In this document: piece by piece, positions 6,920 to 14,515 of the stretch
Numbering within the stretch: the first letter of the stretch is position 1
Layout: every line of letters begins with the position of its first letter
Assembly (NCBI GenBank): GCA_902795045.1
Contig: CADBJU010000013.1
Coordinates: 1 to 64,000 of the forward strand
Direction of reading: 5' to 3'
DNA: 64,000 bases
Source of the DNA: Oscillospiraceae bacterium
GTDB lineage: Bacteria > Bacillota > Clostridia > Oscillospirales > Oscillospiraceae
The notes under the pieces: model-generated
What the model was told of the DNA's origin: nothing
The model's input: only the letters and a program-made list of their open reading frames with translations
Databases searched by the model: none
Made by a program: the position numbers and the translations under genes

Positions 6920-8488
6920 ATGACCGTCTATCATGGAGCGATTGTCACCGTCAATGCAAATGACGACGTCTTTCAATATCTGGTTGAGCACAAGGGCCGC
7001 ATCGTGTATGTGGGCGACAGCCTGCCGAAAAAGTACCGCCGGGCGCCCGTCGTGGAGCTGGGCAGCCGGGCGCTCATTCCGCCCTTTGCGGACACGCACC
7101 AGCACTTTGCCTCCTTCTCCGCCTTCAACGCGGGGCTAAACGTGATGGAAGCCCGCTCCAACGCGGAGATCCTCGCCATGGTGGACCGCTTTGCCGCCGA
7201 GTGTCCCTCCAAAACGCTGATCGCTTTCGGCGCGTCCCCCTACTCCGTGGAGGAGCGCCGCCTTGTGAGCCGCGAGGAGCTGGACGCAGTCACCCACGGC
7301 AAGCCGCTTTTCATGGTGAAGTACGACGGCCACGCCTGTGTGGTGAACATCGCGCTGCTCAAAAAGCTGCCGCATAAGACGAAAAAGCTGCGCGGATATC
7401 ATGCGGACAGCGGCGAGATGAATCAGGAGGCGTTCTTCGCCGTTTCGGATTTCATCACCAATTCCATCTCCCCGCTGGAGCTGCTGCGCGACATGCAGAT
7501 GGCGGCGGACTTTGAAGCTGCACGCGGCATCGGCCTCATCCACACCGTCAGCGGCGTGGGCTTTGCCATGAATCTGGACATCTCCATGGAGACCTGGTTT
7601 GCCAGAAGTCTGCAGAACGGTCTGCAGCTTCGTGTCTTTCCCCAGTCCATGGATGTGGGAGTGGCCAAGGCGCGCAGGCTCCCGCGCATCGGCGGCTGCT
7701 TTGCCTGTGCGCTGGACGGCTGCTTCGGCTCTCAGGACGCCGCCATGAAGCGGCCCTATGCCTCCGATCCCAACAACCGCGGCATTCTCTACTATACCGA
7801 CGAGCAGGTCATCGACTTTTGCAAGGCGGCGAACCGGGCGGGTCTGCAGATCGAGATGCACGCCATCGGCGACCGGGCCTTTGACCAGGCTGCCCGTGCA
7901 CTCAAGGCCGCGCTGGACGACTTCCCGCGCGAGGATCACCGTCACGGAATCATCCACGCCTGTCTGCCCACGGAGTACGGCATGCAGATCTGCCGGCAGT
8001 ACCGCATCCAGCTCCCCATGCAGATTGCCTTCGACAACTGGCGGCAGGAGCCGCAGGAGTATACGCTCCGGCTTCTGGGCGAAGAGCGCAATGCGCGGCT
8101 CAACCCGGTCCGCTCCTTTATGGAAAACGGCTGTGTGGTCTCCTTCGGCAGCGACGGGCCCTGCACCTCCCCGGACCCGATCGTCTGGCTCCACAAGGCG
8201 GTGAACCACTCCAACCCCACCGAAGCCGTCAGCATCCGGCAGGCCCTGCGCATGGCAACCTACAACGGCTATTGGACGAGCTTCGATGAGCAGGAGCGCG
8301 GCTCGCTGGAAGCAGGCAAGATCGCGGACATGGTGATCCTCTCTGCCAATCCCTATGAGCTTCCGGGCGACAGGCTGCTTGATCTCAAGGTCGAGAAGCT
8401 GATACTCGACGGCAAAGACTATAAGCCTCAGCACCAAAGCATCCCGCTCGCGGTGATAAAGGGCATGCTCTCCCGGAAAAAGGCGTGA
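6920..8488 (+). CDS. Amidohydrolase (YtcJ-like, amidohydrolase family 3)
   Basis: A 522-residue cytoplasmic metal-dependent hydrolase. The order of motifs is that of YtcJ-type amidohydrolases: an N-terminal beta sandwich (MTVYHGAIVTVNANDDVF), the metal-binding DTHQHF after about residue 58, MHAIGDRA in the middle, FGSDGPCTSPDP late, and the C-terminal LEAGKIADMVIL sandwich strand. The ATG at 6920 follows GGGAGG; a longer open frame upstream overlaps the previous gene and is rejected. The family hydrolyses amide or formyl groups of diverse small molecules; the substrate here is unknown. Confidence 0.85.
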   Translation: MTVYHGAIVTVNANDDVFQYLVEHKGRIVYVGDSLPKKYRRAPVVELGSRALIPPFADTHQHFASFSAFNAGLNVMEARSNAEILAMVDRFAAECPSKTLIAFGASPYSVEERRLVSREELDAVTHGKPLFMVKYDGHACVVNIALLKKLPHKTKKLRGYHADSGEMNQEAFFAVSDFITNSISPLELLRDMQMAADFEAARGIGLIHTVSGVGFAMNLDISMETWFARSLQNGLQLRVFPQSMDVGVAKARRLPRIGGCFACALDGCFGSQDAAMKRPYASDPNNRGILYYTDEQVIDFCKAANRAGLQIEMHAIGDRAFDQAARALKAALDDFPREDHRHGIIHACLPTEYGMQICRQYRIQLPMQIAFDNWRQEPQEYTLRLLGEERNARLNPVRSFMENGCVVSFGSDGPCTSPDPIVWLHKAVNHSNPTEAVSIRQALRMATYNGYWTSFDEQERGSLEAGKIADMVILSANPYELPGDRLLDLKVEKLILDGKDYKPQHQSIPLAVIKGMLSRKKA

Positions 8489-8534
8489 TTCTCCGAATAC
8501 AGGAAACAATTCGGCATTTGAGGTGGTGCAGCGC

Positions 8535-9065
8535 ATGATTGAGATTTCTTTGCTGAGCGGCGAATTGGTTTTCACAGCGCTGTGGCTCCTCTGCCGGGGA
8601 ATCCTTTGGCTGCGGCGGAAGAAGATTGTCTGGAAAAGAGAAGCTGTTCTTCTTTTGATGTTTGTCAATCTTGCCGTTCTGATTCGCTTCGTCTTTTACC
8701 CGTTTTTCACCGTCAACGGACATGTGCGGCCGCTTATCATCAACCTGAGCAGTATTCAGCCGCTTCGGATCAATTTGATTCCGTTTGTCCTTATTCTCGA
8801 TTATGACAATAAACGCGAAGCTGCAATCAATATCATCGGGAATACCTGCATGTTTATCCCGACGGGCATCATCCTGCCGATTTTGTACAAGCGCCTGGAC
8901 TGTTTTTGGAAAGTGCTTCTTGCCGGTGCAGGATTGTCGTTTGTCATTGAGATGATGCAATTGCTCTTCCCCGAAAGTGTAAGCGATATCGATGATCTGA
9001 TTCTCAATACGGCCGGTGTGGCCATTGGTTACGGTATTTATAAGCTTGTCAGGCGGAAAGCCTGA
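8535..9065 (+). CDS. VanZ-like membrane protein
   Basis: About 176 residues with four to five transmembrane helices. The VanZ pattern is visible: INLIPFVLILDY, then NIIGNTCMFIPTGIILPILY, then SFVIEMMQLLFPES and DIDDLILNTAGVAIGY, the conserved Asp-Asp-Asn near the C-terminal helix. The ATG at 8535 follows GAGGTGG by eight bases; the GTG at 8523 lies inside that site. VanZ relatives give low-level teicoplanin resistance in some settings, but most genomic copies have no proven role. It has no vanHAX neighbours. Confidence 0.85.
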   Translation: MIEISLLSGELVFTALWLLCRGILWLRRKKIVWKREAVLLLMFVNLAVLIRFVFYPFFTVNGHVRPLIINLSSIQPLRINLIPFVLILDYDNKREAAINIIGNTCMFIPTGIILPILYKRLDCFWKVLLAGAGLSFVIEMMQLLFPESVSDIDDLILNTAGVAIGYGIYKLVRRKA

Positions 9066-9113
9066 TTTCGCCTCGATCGCCGGGATTCAGATTTCGCATT
9101 TTGGAGGTGCGCC

Positions 9114-9176
9114 ATGCTGGACAAATTGGTCGACGAGCTTGCCAGGGGAAAGGCAGTGGAGAAGGTCCTGAGATGA
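9114..9176 (+). CDS. Possible 20-residue small ORF
   Basis: ATG at 9114 follows GGAGGTG with a 5-base spacer and encodes MLDKLVDELARGKAVEKVLR, an amphipathic helix-like peptide, before TGA. It follows the VanZ-like gene by 48 bases and is followed by two terminators. The good ribosome site argues for translation, but it could equally be the start of a truncated gene. No family recognised. Confidence 0.35.
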   Translation: MLDKLVDELARGKAVEKVLR

Positions 9177-9224
9177 AGGATAGCTGTGCTACGTTTTTGA
9201 AACGGATTAAGATGGCCTGGGACC

Positions 9225-9277
9225 GAGGGCTCTTTCGAGCCCTCTTGTGAAGTCGGGTATGTACCCGGCTGATTTTT
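9225..9277 (+). terminator. Tandem intrinsic terminators
   Basis: Two adjacent stem-loops: GAGGGCT-CTTTCG-AGCCCTC (9225-9244) and AGTCGGGTA-TG-TACCCGGCT (9251-9270) followed by GATTTTTTC. They close the accessory operon that starts at the membrane protein gene. Confidence 0.75.
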
Positions 9278-9342
9278 TCATTCGAAGCAAGAAATGTCTT
9301 TCTGATAAATAGAGCAGTTTCAAACTCGTGCATTTGACAAGC

Positions 9343-9383
9343 CAACGCCTTCTTTGTACAGAAAAAGTACAAAGGAGGCGTTG
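9343..9383. repeat. Long inverted repeat at the left side of the mobile element
   Basis: CAACGCCTTCTTTGTAC (9343-9359) and GTACAAAGGAGGCGTTG (9367-9383) pair at 16 of 17 positions around a 7-base loop. No T-run follows on either side, so it is not a typical terminator; it could be a MITE relic, a recombinase site or the edge of the mobile element. Between 9384 and 9850 I see no gene: the stretch is AT-rich, with only short frames. Confidence 0.6.
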
Positions 9384-9766
9384 TTGATCTATATGAATAC
9401 AGCTATTCTGCTTTTGCCTCCAGCACCTACCCATCCGGCAGAAGCTGGAGTATGTAACAAAAGCCTTCGAGTGAAGAACGAGATTCTATGCTAATTTTGC
9501 CTTTTGTTTCGTAGATTTGCAAATAATCATGTTATTAATCACCTTATTCTGCCTTTTCCTCGTTGATAATTGCAACAGGTTTGCATTTCTTATGGAATGA
9601 ACGTAAGCAAAGAATCGAAAAGAAACCGAAAGTAAGAAAAAGTAACACTTGAAAGAAGCCAAAGAAACCTTATATTTTACGCAGCCTCATCAAAGGCAAA
9701 CAGTGATAATAAGCATGCCAGTAATCAACGAGCGCAGGCAAATTAACAGAAAAAACTGAAAAACAG

Positions 9767-9794
9767 TTGCCTTAAACTGATGAAAGTCTATACT
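9767..9794 (+). promoter_or_regulatory. Candidate promoter upstream of a structured RNA
   Basis: TTGCCT (9767-9772), 16-base spacer, TATACT (9789-9794). It would start a transcript of about 168 nucleotides ending at the terminator of the folded region 9858-9968. Confidence 0.35.
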
Positions 9795-9857
9795 GCACTC
9801 AGATTGAACCCCTGGGCACGAAAAGTCTGTTGCTGAATTGAAAAAACCAATATCTTA

Positions 9858-9968
9858 AGCCGGATGCATACGGCAGCGGATGTTCAAACGCTTCAATCCA
9901 TAGACTCTGTTCGGCAGAGTATGGCAAGCGCTCGTGAACACCCTTCTGTCAGTGCGCCCGGCTTTTTT
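9858..9968 (+). ncRNA. Candidate structured noncoding RNA with its own terminator
   Basis: The stretch can fold into one long rod: AGCCGG pairs with CCGGCT, GGCAG with CTGTC, TGTTCA with TGAACA, CGCTT with AAGCG, CCAT with ATGG and ACTCTG with CAGAGT around a TTCGG-like tip, all properly nested, and the last base pair is followed directly by TTTTTT. No protein frame explains this. A promoter-like sequence lies about 65 bases upstream. I could not match it to a known RNA. Alternatives are a replication or transfer origin structure of the mobile element that follows. Confidence 0.5.
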
Positions 9969-10060
9969 ATTATTGGTGCCGGAACTCTCTTCTAATTACT
10001 TTCAGAAGGAGGGCAGCGCGCAGATTCTGACAATCCGAAAAAAATATTGAGTAGACCGTT

Positions 10061-10422
10061 ACGTTTGGCCGTTCCCGTGGCCTAATTATGGAGGGTTTTT
10101 TTGATAACGTCCAAGGGTCAAATATTTCAAAAGAAACAGCGAAAAAACACAATTTACAAAAAATTCACAAAACATAGCGACATATTTTGCCGTTCCCGTG
10201 ACTTTATTATGGGAGCATTTTTTAAAAACACTCATAGGCGGGTGCCTCAAAAAGCAAGGCGTAAAAAAAGTTCATAAAATAAAACGACCGTTTTGGCCAT
10301 TCCCGTGGCTTTATTATGGGAGCATTTTTTGAAACACTCAGCAACTAAAATATTCACAAAAAATTCACAAAATAAACCGGACGTTTTGGCCGTTCCCGTG
10401 AGCTATCTATGGAGGGATTTTT
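10061..10422 (+). repeat. Four spaced copies of a conserved core of about 40 bases
   Basis: The core TTTGGCCGTTCCCGTG plus a following TTATTATGGGAG/TATGGAGGG and a T-run occurs at 10061-10102, 10181-10223, 10286-10330 and 10381-10422. The GTTCCCGTG (ATTCCCGTG in the third) starts are at 10071, 10192, 10299 and 10392, so the intervals are 121, 107 and 93 bases. In copies 2, 3 and 4 the similarity extends upstream through an A-rich TTCACAAAATAAA block. TTCCCGT can pair with ATGGGAG just before TTTTTT, so copies 2 and 3 look like weak terminators. The array precedes the replication-type genes of the mobile element, where iterons or a leader RNA array would be expected. There is no convincing gene in 9970-10570. 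Confidence 0.7.
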
Positions 10423-10460
10423 ACTATGAAGAGCCTCGAAGCTTAATAATTTGCTTTCAT

Positions 10461-10488
10461 CCGGGAGAAACCGTCTGCGGAATCCCGG
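10461..10488 (+). promoter_or_regulatory. Two-tier hairpin in the leader of the mobile element operon
   Basis: CCGGGA-GAAA-CCG-TCTG-CGG-AA-TCCCGG folds as nested stems. It lies after the fourth repeat copy and before the first genes. There is no T-run. A possible short leader peptide (MKSLEA, ATG at 10426, after GGAGGG) precedes it. Role unknown. Confidence 0.4.
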
Positions 10489-10573
10489 TTTGAATAGAAC
10501 AACTGAATGACCGGCTGGATGGTTATTACTCACCCCGGCGAAGTGTGCCAGGACCTCCCGAAAAGGAGTGAGC

Positions 10574-10669
10574 ATGCCAAGGGGTGTTGGCAACGACCGC
10601 GGTGAAAGAGTCCGGGGCGGAACGCCATCCAGATCAAACGGCACGCAAACCATGACAGGCATTGCCTGA
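10574..10669 (+). CDS. Possible 31-residue basic small protein
   Basis: ATG at 10574 follows AAAAGGAG with a 6-base spacer and encodes MPRGVGNDRGERVRGGTPSR and 11 more residues to TGA. It is rich in Arg, Gly and Asn and would be disordered, as small nucleic-acid-binding peptides of mobile elements often are. It stands about 50 bases before the HTH gene. No homologue is recognised, and it may not be expressed. Confidence 0.35.
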   Translation: MPRGVGNDRGERVRGGTPSRSNGTQTMTGIA

Positions 10670-10718
10670 GCAAACACAGGGCAGGAGTCGTGGCGCTCCT
10701 GCCGCGATCAAAGGAGGA

Positions 10719-10961
10719 TTGATCAAAATCAAGAAAACTGAGCTCAAAGACTTCTATGGCATGATGTACCCGGACTATCCGGACATCGTAACCGTTCCCC
10801 AGTTGCAAAAGATGCTGGGGATCAGCCGGGGGCTGGCCTACAAGCTGGTCCGCGAAAACGAGATCCACGGGATCAAAATCGGCAATGCCCTGCGGGTGCC
10901 GAAGGTGAACGTCATCAACTATGTGCTCTCCGACGGAGAGCACGGGGAGGCGGTGTCATGA
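10719..10961 (+). CDS. Helix-turn-helix (excisionase-type) DNA-binding protein of the mobile element
   Basis: About 80 residues. The MerR/excisionase-like HTH is VTVPQLQKMLGISRGLAYKL followed by RENEIHGIKIGNALRVPKVN, the wing typical of the HTH_17/Xis class. The start is uncertain: TTG at 10719 is the first reasonable codon but lies almost on top of AAAGGAGGA; the family usually begins near the KKTELKDFYGMMYPDYPD segment. Its stop overlaps the start of the AAA ATPase gene by four bases. It probably acts as excision factor or regulator of the element. Confidence 0.75.
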   Translation: MIKIKKTELKDFYGMMYPDYPDIVTVPQLQKMLGISRGLAYKLVRENEIHGIKIGNALRVPKVNVINYVLSDGEHGEAVS

Positions 10962-11974
10962 TCCCCGAAAAGCTGAGCATTGTGGATGCCGACACACTGC
11001 TCTCGACGCCGCTGGAGAAGACCCTGTTCATCGTGGATGGCCTGATCCCGCAGGGAGTGACGCTGCTGGGCGGGTCCAGCAAGATCGGCAAAAGCTGGCT
11101 CATGCTCCGGCTCGGGCTGCAGGTTGCCCAGGGTCTCCCGCTCTGGGGACTGCGGACGCAGCGCTGCGACGTGCTGTACCTGAGTCTGGAGGACACCATG
11201 AGCCGCCTGCAGAACCGGCTCTACCGCCTGACCGACGAGGCGCCGCCCGGTCTCCGCTTTGCCACCGTCTGCGGAAAACTGGGCAGCGGACTGGAGGAAC
11301 AGATCACCCAGGCCCTGTGTGATTACCCGGCGACAAAACTTGTCATCATCGACACACTGCAAAAGGCGCGGGATTCCCGCAGCGCAGCAGGCAAGACTGG
11401 CCTCTACTCCGCCGACTATGACGACATGTCTGCCCTCAAGCAGATTGCAGACCGGCAGAGCATCGCCATCGTGCTGGTGCACCACTTGCGAAAACTGCCG
11501 GACGGCAACGACCCCTTCAACCAGCTTTCGGGCAGTACCGGCATTACCGGTGCGGCCGACACCAGCATGGTGCTGCTGCGGCAGCGCGGCTCCGACACCG
11601 CGACGCTCCTGGCCACCGGGCGCGATATCGACTATCAGCGCCTCACGCTCCGCTTTGAAAACCTGAGCTGGCAACTGGTGGAGCGCACGAAGAGCACAGA
11701 GCTCCAGCGGGAGCAGATCCCGTCGGTTTTATTCCGGCTGGTCGCGTTTTTGAGGCAGTACACGGAGTGGACAGGCACCGCGACGGAGCTGCTGAGCGAG
11801 CTGGGTGAAAATGAGACCCCGAGCAACGTCATCACCAAGTATCTGGGGCGCTACGCAAACGATGTGCTGCGCCCCGCCGGCATCACTTACCGCACCAGGC
11901 GCACAGGTCAAAGCCGCCTGCTGTGCTTCACCCATGACGGTCATGACAGCAATGACGGCAAATTCGGGATATAG
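10958..11974 (+). CDS. RepA-like AAA ATPase (KaiC/RepA hexameric helicase family)
   Basis: A 338-residue protein with Walker A GGSSKIGKSW at 38-47, Walker B-like VIIDTLQKARD, and IVLVHHLRK, which is the RepA/AAA_25 pattern known from RSF1010 RepA-type helicases and from many integrated mobilizable elements. The C-terminal third looks like a winged helix (ATELLSELGENETPSNVITK). It overlaps the HTH gene. Likely role: unwinding DNA for replication of the excised circular element, perhaps at the repeated sequences upstream. Confidence 0.8.
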   Translation: MIPEKLSIVDADTLLSTPLEKTLFIVDGLIPQGVTLLGGSSKIGKSWLMLRLGLQVAQGLPLWGLRTQRCDVLYLSLEDTMSRLQNRLYRLTDEAPPGLRFATVCGKLGSGLEEQITQALCDYPATKLVIIDTLQKARDSRSAAGKTGLYSADYDDMSALKQIADRQSIAIVLVHHLRKLPDGNDPFNQLSGSTGITGAADTSMVLLRQRGSDTATLLATGRDIDYQRLTLRFENLSWQLVERTKSTELQREQIPSVLFRLVAFLRQYTEWTGTATELLSELGENETPSNVITKYLGRYANDVLRPAGITYRTRRTGQSRLLCFTHDGHDSNDGKFGI

Positions 11975-12044
11975 CCGAAAACCCGTCACAGCCGTCATAA
12001 CCGTCACAGACAACAAAACACAAACACAAATAAGGAGAATCAAC

Positions 12045-12278
12045 ATGGCAAAAGAATTTGAACTTGTCCGCAAAATTGCAGTCCTCGGCGGCCGCGAAGG
12101 CGGCACGACCAAGGAAATTAACATCGTTCGCTGGGGTATTTTCAGCCCGCAGATCGACATCCGCCGCTGGAAGGCCGGAGAGCCCGGCAAGGGCATCACG
12201 CTCAATGAGGCGGAGGCCCGAAAGCTGCTGCAGATGTTGTCGCAGGAATTTCCGGCAGGCAGCGCCGTTAGTCAGTAA
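12045..12278 (+). CDS. YdbC/PC4-family single-stranded DNA-binding protein
   Basis: A 77-residue protein. The sequence runs KIAVLGGREGGTTKEINIVR, then WGIFSPQIDIRRWKAGEPGK and GITLNEAEARKLLQML, the four-strand plus helix pattern of the PC4-like YdbC family, with the characteristic DIRRW and GITLNEAEARKL. YdbC-type proteins bind ssDNA without sequence preference. ATG follows AAGGAG with a suitable spacer. In the element it probably protects ssDNA during replication or transfer. Confidence 0.75.
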   Translation: MAKEFELVRKIAVLGGREGGTTKEINIVRWGIFSPQIDIRRWKAGEPGKGITLNEAEARKLLQMLSQEFPAGSAVSQ

Positions 12279-12308
12279 AGAAAGATGATTGACAAGGAGG
12301 AAAAAGAA

Positions 12309-12716
12309 ATGAGTTTTCACGCCTATTCCAAATCCCAATTCAAAGAACTGAACTTTGATACTTCCCTATATCGCATGCTGGAGGGAAATGACTCCGGTGC
12401 TGCATGCGCCCGCCTTGACTGCAAGCGCTGGGGCTCCCGATGTATGTTTCTGTACTTCACGCTGGACAGGGGCGACAAAGTCGTTGTCCCGGTGTTTCGT
12501 CAGAATCCCAACGATAAACCGTATCTGGGCTTTGCCGATATTCCGATCGGCGCCGTCGTTGATCTTGACTTTGAGGGGGAGGTCAACGGAAAGAAGGCAC
12601 GCCTTATCTATGCCGAGCAGCTCCCCGGCGAGACCGATCCAGCCAGGGCCATGCAGAAGATGCTTGGAGATGATCCCTTCGTTGGCACTACGGGTACTGC
12701 CTGTCCTGCGGAATAA
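12309..12716 (+). CDS. Hypothetical protein of the mobile element
   Basis: About 135 residues, soluble, no membrane segment. It starts MSFHAYSKSQFKELNFDTSL and contains an aromatic stretch MFLYFTLDRGDKVVVPVF followed by strands, suggesting a small beta-rich fold (possibly OB- or SH3-like). ATG at 12309 is chosen because AAGGAGG lies eight bases upstream; an ATG 24 bases earlier lacks a site. I do not recognise the family. Position between the ssDNA-binding protein and MobC suggests a role in DNA processing, by context only. Confidence 0.65.
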   Translation: MSFHAYSKSQFKELNFDTSLYRMLEGNDSGAACARLDCKRWGSRCMFLYFTLDRGDKVVVPVFRQNPNDKPYLGFADIPIGAVVDLDFEGEVNGKKARLIYAEQLPGETDPARAMQKMLGDDPFVGTTGTACPAE

Positions 12717-12724
12717 CGAGCATA

Positions 12725-12775
12725 GGCTTTGTGCTGACAAAGCCGGGTCGTTTTCAACGCAAGGGGCGCCGCCCC
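12725..12775 (+). promoter_or_regulatory. Paired hairpins before mobC, candidate oriT region
   Basis: GGCTTTGT-GCTG-ACAAAGCC (12725-12744) is a perfect hairpin, followed by AACGCAAGGGGCGCCGCCCC with a GC-rich hairpin at 12763-12775. In mobilizable elements the transfer origin usually lies just upstream of mobC and contains such inverted repeats. No nic site can be proven from sequence alone. Confidence 0.35.
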
Positions 12776-12805
12776 TGGAACCCCAACATTGAAAGGAGAA
12801 AACAT

Positions 12806-13123
12806 ATGCAGAGGACAAGAGAATATCCCATTCAGATCCGCGTGACCGAGAGTGAGAAGCGGCGGCTGCAGCGCAATGCCCGCGCGTGCCGGATGAGCCT
12901 TTCGGCCTACATGCGGGCCGTTGGCCTGGGAAAAGAAATCCGGCCCTTCCCGACGGACGACGTCCATACACTCTACCGCGGTTTCTGTCAGCTGCGGGAC
13001 GAATATCCGCATCAGGACCCCGGCTGGATCAAGCAGCGCTTTGAGGATCTGACGAAACAGTTTTACCGGGTCTGCGCCGCAGGAGGCAACTACGATGGCG
13101 GTCACGAAGATTTGGCCGATTAA
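12806..13123 (+). CDS. mobC: MobC-like relaxosome accessory protein
   Basis: A 105-residue basic protein. The N-terminal half (REYPIQIRVTESEKRRLQRN followed by ARACRMSLSAYMR) is a ribbon-helix-helix of the MobC/plasmid mobilization relaxosome class, which opens DNA at oriT for the relaxase. ATG follows AAAGGAG. The gene overlaps the relaxase start by 29 bases, the usual mobC-mobA arrangement. Confidence 0.8.
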   Translation: MQRTREYPIQIRVTESEKRRLQRNARACRMSLSAYMRAVGLGKEIRPFPTDDVHTLYRGFCQLRDEYPHQDPGWIKQRFEDLTKQFYRVCAAGGNYDGGHEDLAD

Positions 13124-14480
13124 GGACAGTCTGCGCCGGGTGGTGGACTATGCCCGCAACCCGGCCAAGACCGAGTACACCGACCTGCAGGCCGTGCTCC
13201 ACTACGCAGCCAACGGAGAGAAGACGGAACACGGCGCGGAGAAGACCATGTACGTCACCGGGATCAACTGCAGCCGGGACTGTGCCTTTCGGGAGATGTA
13301 CGCCGTGCAGGAACGTTTCGGCAAGACCGGCGGCAATGTGGCCTACCACGCTTACCAGAGTTTCAAGCCCGGCGAGGTCACGCCGGAGCTCTGCCATCAG
13401 ATGGGAGTGGAGCTGGCGAAACGGATGTGGGGCGAGGATCATCAGGTCCTCGTCGCCACCCACTTCAACACCGGCACCTATCATAATCATCTGGTGATCA
13501 ACTCCGTGAACATGTGGGACGGCAGAAAGTTCGATTGCAGCAAGAGGGCCTATTATGAGCTGCGCCGTCTGTCGGACGAGCTGTGCGAGGAACACGGGCT
13601 CTCCGTGATCCGCGCGCCCGGCGGCAGAACGCCGCGGAGTATCTATTTCGCCGAAAAGAACGGCGAGCCCACCCGCTACAACCTCATGCGGCAGGCCATT
13701 GACGAGGCCGCCGCTATTGCCCGGACGCCACAGGACTTCGACGCGATCATGCGCACGAAGGGTTATACTGTTTCTCTCGACCCGAAGCGGAAGTACTTCA
13801 CCATCTGCTCACTCGGAAGCAAAAAGCCGGTGCGCATGGAGCGGCTGGGTGAGGGCTACGACAACAAATCTATCCTGAACCGCATCTATCTGGACGAAAG
13901 CCCTGCCCGCTTCCGGGGAAACCGGGAGTTCTGGCAGGAACAGCACGAGCGCTTAAAAAGCAAACCGGAGAAGGTTCGCCTCGGCGGCAGCGTGCACCGG
14001 GTCAAGAAGGTCACGGGTCTGAGGGCACTGTATCTCCACTACTGCTATCTGCTGGGCTATCTGCCCCGCGACAAACCACACAAGCCGCTGTCGCCGGAGA
14101 TGCGGGAGGCGGTGCGCCGCATGGATCGCTACTCTGCCCAGGCAAAGCTTGCAGCCGCGCACAAGCTGGACAGCATCCCGGCGGTGGAGGACTTCATCAC
14201 GCAAACCGAAAATGCGATGCAGACGCTCATCGCCCAAAGAAACAGGCTTTATAACCGCATGCGCCGCTGCCGAAGTCCGGAGGAACTGGAAGAACTGAAA
14301 GCGGCGAGAGATCAGTGTACACGGCAGCTTTCCGCTCTGCGGCGGGAGAAGAACACCGCTCAGGGCATCATCGACAGTCAACAGGAGATACAGAAAAACA
14401 TCCGGGCGGAAGCCGCCATGAAGCATGAGCTCTACCGCCCGGAGAGAACAAGAGATCAGAAAAGAGGTTATGTAAGATAA
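13095..14480 (+). CDS. Relaxase/mobilization nuclease (MobA/VirD2-like)
   Basis: A 461-residue relaxase. The histidine triad of motif III is ATHFNTGTYHNHLVINS with His123, His130 and His132, and a candidate nicking tyrosine is Tyr19 in VVDYARNP. The N-terminal 200 residues are the nuclease; the C-terminal part (from about 370) is a coiled-coil, rich in Lys, Glu and Arg. It nicks oriT and pilots the strand into a conjugative pore supplied by another element, since no type IV secretion genes are present here. It overlaps mobC and precedes a parB-like gene by 35 bases. Confidence 0.9.
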   Translation: MAVTKIWPIKDSLRRVVDYARNPAKTEYTDLQAVLHYAANGEKTEHGAEKTMYVTGINCSRDCAFREMYAVQERFGKTGGNVAYHAYQSFKPGEVTPELCHQMGVELAKRMWGEDHQVLVATHFNTGTYHNHLVINSVNMWDGRKFDCSKRAYYELRRLSDELCEEHGLSVIRAPGGRTPRSIYFAEKNGEPTRYNLMRQAIDEAAAIARTPQDFDAIMRTKGYTVSLDPKRKYFTICSLGSKKPVRMERLGEGYDNKSILNRIYLDESPARFRGNREFWQEQHERLKSKPEKVRLGGSVHRVKKVTGLRALYLHYCYLLGYLPRDKPHKPLSPEMREAVRRMDRYSAQAKLAAAHKLDSIPAVEDFITQTENAMQTLIAQRNRLYNRMRRCRSPEELEELKAARDQCTRQLSALRREKNTAQGIIDSQQEIQKNIRAEAAMKHELYRPERTRDQKRGYVR

Positions 14481-14515
14481 AAACACAAAACAGCGTAAGC
14501 AATTTACTCACAAGC

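Noticed and set aside
7136-8668. Long open frame of about 510 codons antisense to the amidohydrolase, and similar long antisense frames (for example 17419-19314 and 60707-62887)
   Set aside because: They lie opposite conserved genes with complete motifs; high GC codons leave few stops in the antisense frame. Their translations show no family pattern.
8535-9065. Glycopeptide-resistance cluster
   Set aside because: Only a VanZ-like gene is present, without vanHAX or vanRS; such loners are common and not evidence of resistance.
9343-9383. Integron attC site
   Set aside because: The ends do not fit the RYYYAAC/GTTRRRY core and no integron integrase is present.
10061-10422. CRISPR array
   Set aside because: Four copies only, intervals of 93 to 121 bases, imperfect repeats, intervening sequences partly similar to each other, and no cas genes.
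10293-10493. 66-codon frame through repeat copies 3 and 4 (MAIPVALLWEHFL...)
   Set aside because: The peptide repeat only reflects the DNA repeat; copy 1 has a stop in this frame and no ribosome site is present.
10519-10605. Short frame MVITHPGEVCQDL resembling the start of HigA antitoxins
   Set aside because: Only 28 codons, no ribosome site, and no helix-turn-helix follows; likely chance.
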